Assembly (NCBI GenBank): GCA_038240015.1
Contig: JBBSEF010000095.1
Coordinates: forward strand, 1 to 10,600
DNA from: CAHJXF01 sp038240015
Lineage (GTDB): Bacteria; Pseudomonadota; Gammaproteobacteria; Burkholderiales; Burkholderiaceae_D
Direction: 5' to 3'
DNA length: 10,600 bases
In this document: piece by piece, positions 1-6,273 of the stretch
How positions within the stretch are numbered: the first letter of the stretch is position 1
How the letters are laid out: each line of letters opens with the position of its first letter
Notes under the pieces: model-generated
What the model saw: only the letters and a program-made list of their open reading frames with translations
Databases searched by the model: none
Told to the model about the DNA's origin: nothing
Program-made: the position numbers and the translations under genes

Positions 1-903
1 ACCTTCGAGCGCCTGTCCGAACACGCCTGGGCCTACACCGCCGAAGGCGATCCCAATACCGGCATCGTGATCGGCGACAACGCGGTGCTGGTCGCCGACA
101 CGCAGGCGACGCCGGTGATGGCGAAAGACGTGATTCGCCGCATTCGTGAGGTGAGCGACAAGCCGATCAGGTACGTGGTGCTCACGCACTACCACGCGGT
201 GCGCGTGCTCGGCGCTTCGGCGTACGGGGCGCAGGAAGTGATCGCGAGTGCGGACACGCGCGATCTCATCGTCGAGCGCGGCGAAGCCGACATGAAAAGC
301 GAGATCGAGCGCTTTCCCCGCCTCTTCCAATCGGTCGAGAGCGTTCCGGGCCTGACCTGGCCGACGCTGACGTTCAAGGGCGAGATGACGCTGTGGCTCG
401 GCAAGCTCGAAGTCAAGTTGATGCAGCTCGGCCGCGGCCACACCAAGGGCGATACGGTGGTCTGGATTCCGGGCGACAAGACCTTGCTCTCGGGCGACCT
501 GGTCGAGTTCGGCGCGACACCGTACGCGGGCGACTGCTACTACGAAGACTGGCCGAAGACGCTGGATGCGCTCGCCGCATTACAGCCCGAGCAGCTCGTA
601 CCCGGCCGTGGCGCCGCGTTGAAGACGCCGGCCCAAGTCGCTGAAGGATTGGCCGGCACGCGCGCTTTCGTTTCCGAGTTGTACGCGGCCGTCAAGAGCG
701 CGGCGCAAAGCGGCAAGGATCTCGGCGCGACCTACAAGGAAACCTACGCGAAGTTAAAACCCAGGTATGGGCACTGGGTGATCTTCGATCACTGCATGCC
801 GTTCGACGTGACGCGCGCTTATGACCTGGCGACGAAGTATCCCGACCCGCGCATCTGGACTGCCGAGCGCGACCGCGCGATGTGGGAAGCGCTCGAAGGC
901 TGA
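1..903 (+). CDS. MBL-fold metallo-hydrolase, 5' end outside window
   Basis: The frame is open from base 1 to the TGA at 901-903, so the N-terminus lies upstream; an internal GTG at 67 is not a convincing start. 300 codons are visible. Metallo-beta-lactamase landmarks: LTHYHAVR (His63, His65, window codons), RGHTKGD (His147), LLSGDLVEFG (Asp166) and VPGRG (Arg203). In the canonical HxHxDH motif the Asp and last His are Val67 and Arg68, and the usual PGHG is PGRG. Zinc-site-1 histidines therefore look intact while site 2 looks degraded. The C-terminal part (FDHCMPFDVTRAYD) is helical and family-specific. The stop is 12 bp before the monooxygenase start, so the two are surely co-transcribed with hmgA-fahA. 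Substrate unknown; hydrolysis of an ester or thioester aromatic precursor is only a guess. Confidence 0.85.
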   Translation, partial: TFERLSEHAWAYTAEGDPNTGIVIGDNAVLVADTQATPVMAKDVIRRIREVSDKPIRYVVLTHYHAVRVLGASAYGAQEVIASADTRDLIVERGEADMKSEIERFPRLFQSVESVPGLTWPTLTFKGEMTLWLGKLEVKLMQLGRGHTKGDTVVWIPGDKTLLSGDLVEFGATPYAGDCYYEDWPKTLDALAALQPEQLVPGRGAALKTPAQVAEGLAGTRAFVSELYAAVKSAAQSGKDLGATYKETYAKLKPRYGHWVIFDHCMPFDVTRAYDLATKYPDPRIWTAERDRAMWEALEG

Positions 904-915
904 CTTGCCGCTCGC

Positions 916-2652
916 ATGGACCCGGTCGCGCCGGCTATGCCGATCGATTATCAGAAGCCGAGCTTCGCGTACGCGCGCTCGAACGACCACGGGCGTGAGC
1001 CTCCCGCACATCATGCTGTCGTGATCGTCGGCGCGGGACCGGTCGGCTTGACGTGCGCACTGGACCTCGCAAGGCAAGGCGTGCGCGTGGTCGTGCTCGA
1101 TGACGACGATACGCTTTCGACCGGATCGCGCGCGATCTGCTTCGCCAAGCGCACGCTGGAAATCTGGGACCGCCTCGGTTGCGGCGAACGCATGGTCGAC
1201 AAGGGCGTGTCGTGGAACGTCGGCAAGGTCTATTTCCAGGACGAGCTGGTCTATCGCTTCAATTTGCTCGAAGAGCCGGGCCACCATCGTCCGGCCTTCA
1301 TCAATTTGCAGCAGTATTACGTCGAAGGCTTTTTATACGAGGCTGTATCAAAAGAGCCGAACATCGACCTGCGCTGGAACAACGAAGTCGTCGCCCTCGA
1401 TCAGCGCGACGACTGCGCGACGCTGACGATAGCGACACCCGACGGTCCCTACGCGTTGACCTGCGACTATGCGATCGCCTGCGACGGCGCGCGCTCGGCG
1501 ATGCGCGGCATGCTCGGACTGAAGAGCGCAGGCCATATCTTTCGCGATCGCTTCCTGATCGCCGATGTGAAGATGAATGCCGCCGCTTCCGCAAGGTTCG
1601 CGGCCGAGCGCTGGTTCTGGTTCGACCCGCCGTTTCATCGCGGCCAGTCGGTGCTGCTGCACATGCAGCCCGACGGCGTATGGCGCATCGACTTCCAGCT
1701 CGGGTGGGACGCGGACCCGGTACGCGAGCGCGAACCTTCGCGGGTGCAGGCGCGCGTCGAGGCGTTGCTCGCCGCGACGTCCAGAGGGGACGCCGATGCG
1801 GACGCCAATCGGGACGCCGAATTGGAATTCGAATTCGAGTGGATGAGCGTCTACACGTTCGCCTGCGTGCGCATGGATTGCTTTCGTCATGGGCGCGTGC
1901 TGTTCGCGGGCGATGCGGCGCACGGCGTATCGCCGTTCGGCGCGCGCGGCGCGAACTCGGGTGTGCAGGACGCCGACAACCTCGCGTGGAAATTGCGGTT
2001 CGTGCTCAACGGCAAGGCGCCTGATCGACTGCTCGACAGCTATGACGAGGAACGCGGATATGCGGCCGACGAGAACATCCGGAACTCCACCCGCTCGACC
2101 GATTTCCTGACGCCCAAGAGCGACATCTCGCGCACCTTCCGCGATGCGGTGCTCAAGCTCGCACGCGACCATCCGTTCGCGCGCACGCTCGTCAACAGCG
2201 GCCGGCTCTCGGTACCCGCAACGCTTGAGACATCGACGCTGAACACGCCTGACGTCGATCGCTTCGAGGGAACCATGATTCCCGGAGCCGCATGTGTCGA
2301 TGCGCCGATTTCGATCGCGGGCAAACCTGCCTGGTTACTCGACCAGGTGTGCGATGAATTCACGCTGGTTTACTTTTCGGGAAACGACGACGCGTCGAAC
2401 GCGTTCAACGAAATACGCCGCACGATGCCGGTCCGCATCCTTGCAGTGACGACTGATGCGAACGATAGACTCCATGCGATCGGCTGCGCCATCGTTGCGC
2501 ACGATGTTGAAGGTCTCACCGCGAAACGCTTCGATGCAAAGCCAGGCACCGCCTATCTCTTGCGTCCCGACCAACATGTCTGCGCGCGCTGGCGGCGAGT
2601 CGATGCGCCAAGCGTACTCGCGGCGCTCGCACGCGCGACGTGCAACGATTGA
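916..2652 (+). CDS. FAD-dependent aromatic monooxygenase (MhpA/PheA/TfdB family), possible 3-hydroxyphenylacetate hydroxylase
   Basis: 578 aa, the usual length for class A flavoprotein hydroxylases. Visible motifs: the dinucleotide-binding VIVGAGPVG (GxGxxG at residues 39-44), the DG motif in ACDGARSAMR (Asp190-Gly191), and the GD motif FAGDAAHGVSPFGARG (Gly332-Asp333) that contacts FAD ribose. Residues from about 430 form the thioredoxin-like C-terminal domain ending in GTAYLLRPDQHVCARWR. The family uses NAD(P)H and O2 to hydroxylate phenolic rings. Its place directly before DUF2783, hmgA and fahA suggests it makes homogentisate, as MhaA does from 3-hydroxyphenylacetate in P. putida U; this is inference. 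The start is uncertain: ATG 916 and in-frame ATG 937 both lack a strong Shine-Dalgarno. An acidic repeat-like insert lies at residues 292-308. An MhpA-like or resorcinol-type hydroxylase is the main alternative. Confidence 0.9.
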   Translation: MDPVAPAMPIDYQKPSFAYARSNDHGREPPAHHAVVIVGAGPVGLTCALDLARQGVRVVVLDDDDTLSTGSRAICFAKRTLEIWDRLGCGERMVDKGVSWNVGKVYFQDELVYRFNLLEEPGHHRPAFINLQQYYVEGFLYEAVSKEPNIDLRWNNEVVALDQRDDCATLTIATPDGPYALTCDYAIACDGARSAMRGMLGLKSAGHIFRDRFLIADVKMNAAASARFAAERWFWFDPPFHRGQSVLLHMQPDGVWRIDFQLGWDADPVREREPSRVQARVEALLAATSRGDADADANRDAELEFEFEWMSVYTFACVRMDCFRHGRVLFAGDAAHGVSPFGARGANSGVQDADNLAWKLRFVLNGKAPDRLLDSYDEERGYAADENIRNSTRSTDFLTPKSDISRTFRDAVLKLARDHPFARTLVNSGRLSVPATLETSTLNTPDVDRFEGTMIPGAACVDAPISIAGKPAWLLDQVCDEFTLVYFSGNDDASNAFNEIRRTMPVRILAVTTDANDRLHAIGCAIVAHDVEGLTAKRFDAKPGTAYLLRPDQHVCARWRRVDAPSVLAALARATCND

Positions 2653-2661
2653 GGAGAACTC

Positions 2662-2859
2662 GTGAGCGGACTGAACATTGAAGCGAACCTCGTGCGTCCC
2701 GATGACTTCTACGAGTTGCTGATCGATACGCATCGCGATTTGACGCGCGAAGAAAGTGAACGCTTGAACTGCAAACTGATCCTTCTGTTGGCCAATCACA
2801 TCGGCGATCTCGATGTGCTGCGCGATGCGATGGGACGTGCGAGGGGAGTGCGAACATGA
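2662..2859 (+). CDS. DUF2783 small protein, possible coupling subunit of the monooxygenase
   Basis: 65 aa starting at GTG, with AGGAG at 2652-2656 five bases upstream; this Shine-Dalgarno overlaps the stop codon of the monooxygenase gene. The protein is a helical, charged single domain: a start of the type LNIEANLVRPDDFYELLID, then a two-helix stretch with THRDLTREESERLN and LANHIGDLDVLRDAM. This matches what I recall of DUF2783, a short family found beside FAD monooxygenases and hmgA in proteobacteria. The P. putida U 3-hydroxyphenylacetate hydroxylase has a flavoprotein (MhaA) and a very small coupling protein (MhaB), so size and position fit an MhaB role. There are no cysteines beyond one and no metal motif. 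Its last bases overlap the hmgA start by 4 bp (ATGA), which implies translational coupling. Confidence 0.85.
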   Translation: MSGLNIEANLVRPDDFYELLIDTHRDLTREESERLNCKLILLLANHIGDLDVLRDAMGRARGVRT

Positions 2860-4193
2860 CTGCGACCGTCCTTCATCCTTCATCGACGGCGACGGAGTTG
2901 CGCTATCAATCGGGCTTCGGCAACGAGTTCGCAACCGAGGCCGTGACCGGCGCATTGCCCGAAGGCCGCAACTCGCCGCAGCGTGCGCCGCACGGCCTGT
3001 ACACCGAGCAACTGTCGGGCACTGCCTTCACTGCGCCGCGCAGCCACAATCGCCGCTCGTGGCTCTATCGTATCCGGCCGGCGGCGGTCCATCGGCCGTT
3101 CATCGAGAGCGATGCGGGTCTGGTCGGAGGAAATTTCGGCGGTCACATCGGCGGCCGCTTCGATGAAGTGCCGACGCCGCCCAATCAGTTGCGCTGGGAT
3201 CCGCTGCCGGTGCCGAGTGCGCCGACCGACTTCGTGCAGGGCCTGACGACGATGGCCGGCAATGCGGCTTGCGGCATCCACATGTATGTCGCGAATCGAT
3301 CGATGGAGGGCCGCTACTTCTACGACGCCGACGGCGAATTGCTGATCGTCCCGCAGCAGGGCGCGTTGCGCATCGCGACCGAGCTCGGCACGCTGGCGGT
3401 CGAGCCGCAGGAGATCGTCGTGATTCCGCGCGGCGTGCGCTTTCGCGTCGAGCTGCAGGGCAATGAAGCGCGCGGCTACATCTGCGAGAACTATCGCGCG
3501 CTGCTGCGCCTGCCCGACCTCGGTCCGATCGGCTCGAACGGACTCGCGAACCCGCGCGACTTTCTCACGCCGCATGCGCGCTACGAAGACGTCGAGGGTC
3601 GCTGCGAACTGATTGCGAAATTCAACGGCAGAATGTGGTCGGCCGAGATCGATCACTCGCCGCTCGACGTGGTCGCGTGGCACGGCAACTACGCGCCGTA
3701 CAAGTACGATCTGCGCCGCTTCAATGCGATCGGCTCGATCAGCTACGATCATCCTGACCCGTCGATCTTTCTCGTGTTGCATTCACCCAGCGACACGCCC
3801 GGCGTGGACTCGCTCGACTTCGTGATTTTTCCGCCGCGCGTGCTGACGATGCAAGACACGTTTCGTCCTCCCTGGTTTCATCGCAACTTCTCGAGCGAGT
3901 TCATGGGTTTGATCCACGGGGCTTACGACGCGAAGGCCGATGGCTTCTCGCCGGGCGGCGCATCGCTGCACAACTGCATGTCGGGTCACGGTCCCGACGC
4001 GGAGACTTTCGAGAAGGCATCGAAGGCGGACACGTCGAAGCCCGACTACATCGCGAACACGATGGCGTTCATGTTCGAGACGCCCGCGATCATTCATCCG
4101 ACGCGTTTCGCGCTCGAAAGCTCGCAACTGCAGGCCGAGTATTTCGAATGCTGGCAGGGGCTGAAGAAACATTTCGTCGCGCCGCGCGGCTGA
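2856..4193 (+). CDS. hmgA: Homogentisate 1,2-dioxygenase
   Basis: 445 aa, the family's normal length. It opens the ring of homogentisate with O2 to give maleylacetoacetate, in the tyrosine/phenylalanine and phenylacetate-type pathways, using non-heme Fe(II). The ligand set can be placed by fixed spacing from the human enzyme: His342 and Glu348 in WFHRNFSSEFMGLI (human His335/Glu341) and His378 in SGHGPDAETFEKAS (human His371). The catalytic His (human 292) is His299 in YDHPDPSIF. The N-terminus YQSGFGNEFATEAVTGALP is diagnostic. The start ATG at 2856 has AGGGGAG at 2842-2848, seven bases away, and overlaps the previous stop by 4 bp. No frameshift or missing residue is seen. Next is fahA after 21 bp. 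Confidence 0.98.
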   Translation: MTATVLHPSSTATELRYQSGFGNEFATEAVTGALPEGRNSPQRAPHGLYTEQLSGTAFTAPRSHNRRSWLYRIRPAAVHRPFIESDAGLVGGNFGGHIGGRFDEVPTPPNQLRWDPLPVPSAPTDFVQGLTTMAGNAACGIHMYVANRSMEGRYFYDADGELLIVPQQGALRIATELGTLAVEPQEIVVIPRGVRFRVELQGNEARGYICENYRALLRLPDLGPIGSNGLANPRDFLTPHARYEDVEGRCELIAKFNGRMWSAEIDHSPLDVVAWHGNYAPYKYDLRRFNAIGSISYDHPDPSIFLVLHSPSDTPGVDSLDFVIFPPRVLTMQDTFRPPWFHRNFSSEFMGLIHGAYDAKADGFSPGGASLHNCMSGHGPDAETFEKASKADTSKPDYIANTMAFMFETPAIIHPTRFALESSQLQAEYFECWQGLKKHFVAPRG

Positions 4194-4201
4194 GAGCGCA
4201 T

Positions 4202-4206
4202 GGAGG
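4202..4206 (+). promoter_or_regulatory. Shine-Dalgarno that fixes the fahA start
   Basis: GGAGG lies 8 bases before ATG 4215. The earlier in-frame ATG at 4200 overlaps this site and has no Shine-Dalgarno of its own, so initiation at 4215 is preferred. Confidence 0.75.
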
Positions 4207-4214
4207 CTTCATCG

Positions 4215-5636
4215 ATGACGACGCTCAACGAAACGCACGACCCGCAGCTCGAGAGCTGGGTGATGTCGGCCAACGATCTCGACAACGATTTCCCGATTCA
4301 GAACTTGCCGTTCGGGGTGTTTCGCCGGCGCGCGTCGGCCGTGCTTGCGTCACGAGGAGACGCTTCAAGAGAGCACGTTTCAAGAGAGTACTTTCGCATC
4401 GGCGTCGCGATCGGCGATCGGATTCTCGACCTGTCCTCGTGTGCGCGAACCGATACGTCGCTCGCGGTGGCCATCAACGAGGCGCTAGACGATCCACGCG
4501 CATCGGTCCTCAACGGTCTGATGTCCAAGGGACCGAAGGTCTGGTCCGCATTGCGGCTCGCGTTGTCGCGCGCGTTGCGCAGCGATGCGAAAGACCGCGG
4601 CGCGTTGCGGGACTGCCTCGTTGCGCAGGCCGATGCGGAACACGCGGTGTCCGCACACATCGGCGACTACACCGACTTCTACACGTCGATCCATCACGCG
4701 ACCACGATCGGCAAATTATTTCGCCCCGACAATCCGCTCTTGCCGAACTACAAGTGGGTGCCGATCGGCTACCACGGCCGCACGTCGACCATCGGCGTCA
4801 GCGGCCAGTGCTTTCATCGACCCGTCGGCCAGACCATGCCGCCTGGCGCGGACCAGCCGATCGTCGGTCCGTGCAAGCGGCTCGACTACGAACTCGAAGT
4901 CGGCGTCTTCATCGGAAGGGGAAACGAGGCGGACAACGACCCGGGCAACGATGACGAGCACTGCGGCGCCGTGCCGATTCCGATCGTATCGGCCGAGCAG
5001 CATGTGTTCGGGCTGTGCTTGTTGAACGATTGGTCCGCGCGAGATATTCAGGCGTGGGAATACCAGCCGCTCGGTCCTTTCCTGTCGAAGAATTTCGCAA
5101 CGACGATTTCGCCGTGGATCGTCACGCTCGAAGCGCTCGCACCGTTTCGCACGTCGTGGCAACGACCCGACGGCGATCCGCAACCGCTGCCTTATCTCGA
5201 TCACGCAGCGGTGCGCGACGAGGGCGCGTTCGACATTCAGCTCGAAGCGAGTCTGGCGACCGCGAAGTCGAACGCTGCGGGCGACGCGGCGATGCGTCTG
5301 TCGCAGACCAGCTTCAGGCACGCGTACTGGACCATCGCCCAGATGGTCGCGCATCACACGATCAATGGATGTCGTCTGCGTCCGGGTGATCTTTTCGGCA
5401 GCGGGACCGAGTCGGGCCCGACAGCCGAAGAAGCGGGCTCGATGATCGAATTGTCCAACGGCGGAAAGACGCCGTTCGCGTTGGCCAACGGCGAGACGCG
5501 CACCTTTCTCGAAGACGGCGACAGCGTGGTGTTGCGCGCGTGGTGCGAGGACAGAAATGTGCGGCGAGGTGCGGCCGGCGGTTCGCGTCGCATCGGCTTT
5601 GGCGAATGTCGCGGCACCGTGTTGCCGGCGCGCTGA
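4215..5636 (+). CDS. fahA: Fumarylacetoacetase (fumarylacetoacetate hydrolase)
   Basis: 473 aa from ATG 4215. It cleaves fumarylacetoacetate to fumarate and acetoacetate, the last step of homogentisate breakdown; it is cytosolic, dimeric and uses a divalent metal. The SH3-like N-terminal domain begins ESWVMSANDLDNDFPIQN and is followed by the FAH catalytic domain. Visible active-site residues by alignment to the mouse enzyme: metal Asp154 in YTDFYTSIHHAT with catalytic His161, metal ligands Glu226/Glu228 in DYELEVG, Asp272 in NDWSARDIQAWEY, and probable Glu412 in GSMIELS. It is some 40 aa longer than usual. Part of the excess is a 5-residue duplication (residues 51-59, SREHV-SREY) and an acidic loop at about 238-251. 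It follows hmgA by 21 bp, the standard pairing. Confidence 0.97.
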   Translation: MTTLNETHDPQLESWVMSANDLDNDFPIQNLPFGVFRRRASAVLASRGDASREHVSREYFRIGVAIGDRILDLSSCARTDTSLAVAINEALDDPRASVLNGLMSKGPKVWSALRLALSRALRSDAKDRGALRDCLVAQADAEHAVSAHIGDYTDFYTSIHHATTIGKLFRPDNPLLPNYKWVPIGYHGRTSTIGVSGQCFHRPVGQTMPPGADQPIVGPCKRLDYELEVGVFIGRGNEADNDPGNDDEHCGAVPIPIVSAEQHVFGLCLLNDWSARDIQAWEYQPLGPFLSKNFATTISPWIVTLEALAPFRTSWQRPDGDPQPLPYLDHAAVRDEGAFDIQLEASLATAKSNAAGDAAMRLSQTSFRHAYWTIAQMVAHHTINGCRLRPGDLFGSGTESGPTAEEAGSMIELSNGGKTPFALANGETRTFLEDGDSVVLRAWCEDRNVRRGAAGGSRRIGFGECRGTVLPAR

Positions 5637-5717
5637 CGAATATCGATGACTCGGCTGCCGTCGCGTCGGCAACGGCCGCCGTATCATCGAGCCTTCATCA
5701 CCAGTGTGAGGGCCGCG

Positions 5718-5960
5718 ATGAATCACAGGACGGAAGAACAGGGCATCGACTTCGGCCACGAATTTCACGGCCGCGAACATCATTTTCTGGTCACGCGCGA
5801 AGCGCTCGAATATCTGGACGGAGGCCGCGGACTCGATGAGACCGGGCTCGTCAATGCGTACAACCAGCATCTCGCGCGCATCCACGCGATTGCGGAGAAA
5901 CTCAGCCGCACCTCGGACCCGCTGACGCGGATCGTGATCGAGCGGTCCGCGTTCGAATAG
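5718..5960 (+). CDS. Small conserved protein, DUF1488-like
   Basis: 80 aa. The start is placed at ATG 5718 because GAGGG at 5708-5712 sits 5 bases upstream; an earlier in-frame ATG at 5646 would add a basic, low-quality leader of 24 residues and has no Shine-Dalgarno. The protein has the plan I associate with DUF1488: a short beta-rich N-terminus (FHGREHHFLVTREALEYL), a helix in the style FxxxRxxIxxxAxxL (AYNQHLARIHAIAEKLS), and a final strand (RIVIERSAF). Function is unknown for that family. It follows fahA by 81 bp on the same strand, so it may be a read-through passenger of the operon or have its own promoter. The next feature is a REP-like hairpin 7 bp after its stop. Family assignment is from recalled pattern only. 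Confidence 0.65.
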   Translation: MNHRTEEQGIDFGHEFHGREHHFLVTREALEYLDGGRGLDETGLVNAYNQHLARIHAIAEKLSRTSDPLTRIVIERSAFE

Positions 5961-5966
5961 CCTGTC

Positions 5967-5986
5967 GTCCCTGCGAACGCAGGGAC
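5967..5986. repeat. REP-like palindrome between convergent genes
   Basis: Perfect 9-bp arms GTCCCTGCG / CGCAGGGAC with a 2-base spacer (aa). It fills the 33-bp gap between the stop of the DUF1488-like gene (+, 5960) and the stop of the microprotein gene (-, 5994). A diverged copy of the same core occurs in opposite orientation at 7419-7438. No T-run follows, so it would be a REP-type 3'-end stabiliser or weak bidirectional terminator rather than a classic intrinsic terminator. Confidence 0.8.
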
Positions 5987-5993
5987 CCAGTGT

Positions 5994-6071
5994 CTACAAA
6001 ATACCGAAGACCTTCAGTCCGATCAGCACGATGACCGGGACACCGAGCAACCACAGAAGGATTAACTTCAT
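5994..6071 (-). CDS. 25-aa single-span membrane microprotein
   Basis: On the minus strand ATG 6071 opens a 25-codon frame ending with TAG at 5996-5994. A near-ideal Shine-Dalgarno AAGGAG (plus-strand 6077-6082) lies 5 bases before the ATG. The product starts MKLILLWLLGVPVIVLIG and ends KVFGIL: one hydrophobic span with Lys near both ends, a Trp, and a Gly-Val-Pro kink. It has no signal-peptidase site, so it probably stays in the inner membrane. Such short hydrophobic ORFs are often missed by gene callers. It is divergent from the flavodoxin-like gene (202 bp between starts) and convergent with the DUF1488-like gene. The function is unknown. The ribosome site and wholly hydrophobic composition argue against chance, but no homology was checked. 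Confidence 0.65.
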   Translation of the reverse strand: MKLILLWLLGVPVIVLIGLKVFGIL

Positions 6072-6273
6072 GACGTCTCCTTGTTGTTGACAATGAGGTT
6101 GATGACGACTTCGGCATCCGATCGCCGACGACGCGTCAGTAGAAACACGCGTGGAACTCAAAGCTATCGGACGACCTCTTATCCTGCGTTGTACGCGTCG
6201 CTGTCCGAAGCGTCGATAACTTACGCCCGATCGGCTTTCGATTCAGCTTTCGACTTCGTTCCCAGGAGAGCAC
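6072..6273. other. Divergent intergenic spacer
   Basis: This 202-bp stretch separates the microprotein start (-) from the flavodoxin-like start (+) and should hold both promoters. A TTGACA occurs at 6087-6092 (+) but lacks a good -10 at 16-18 bp. A GATAAC at 6215-6220 has only a poor -35 (TTGTAC at 6189-6194, 20-bp spacer). I cannot assign a promoter with confidence, and no gene is seen. Confidence 0.5.

Noticed and set aside
1348..2172. 274-aa minus-strand open frame
   Set aside because: It is antisense to the monooxygenase, whose motifs are intact on the plus strand.
2880..3782. 300-aa minus-strand open frame
   Set aside because: It is antisense to hmgA and has no family resemblance; such long antisense frames are typical of high-GC coding DNA.
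5646..5717. Upstream start for the DUF1488-like gene
   Set aside because: No Shine-Dalgarno, and the Arg/Pro-rich leader does not fit the family plan; ATG 5718 has GAGGG at proper spacing.
4716..5885. 389-aa minus-strand open frame
   Set aside because: It is antisense to fahA, a clear enzyme gene, has Arg-rich shadow composition and no motif.
6087..6092. TTGACA as a -35 for the flavodoxin-like gene
   Set aside because: No -10-like hexamer lies 16-18 bp downstream, and it is about 180 bp from the ATG.
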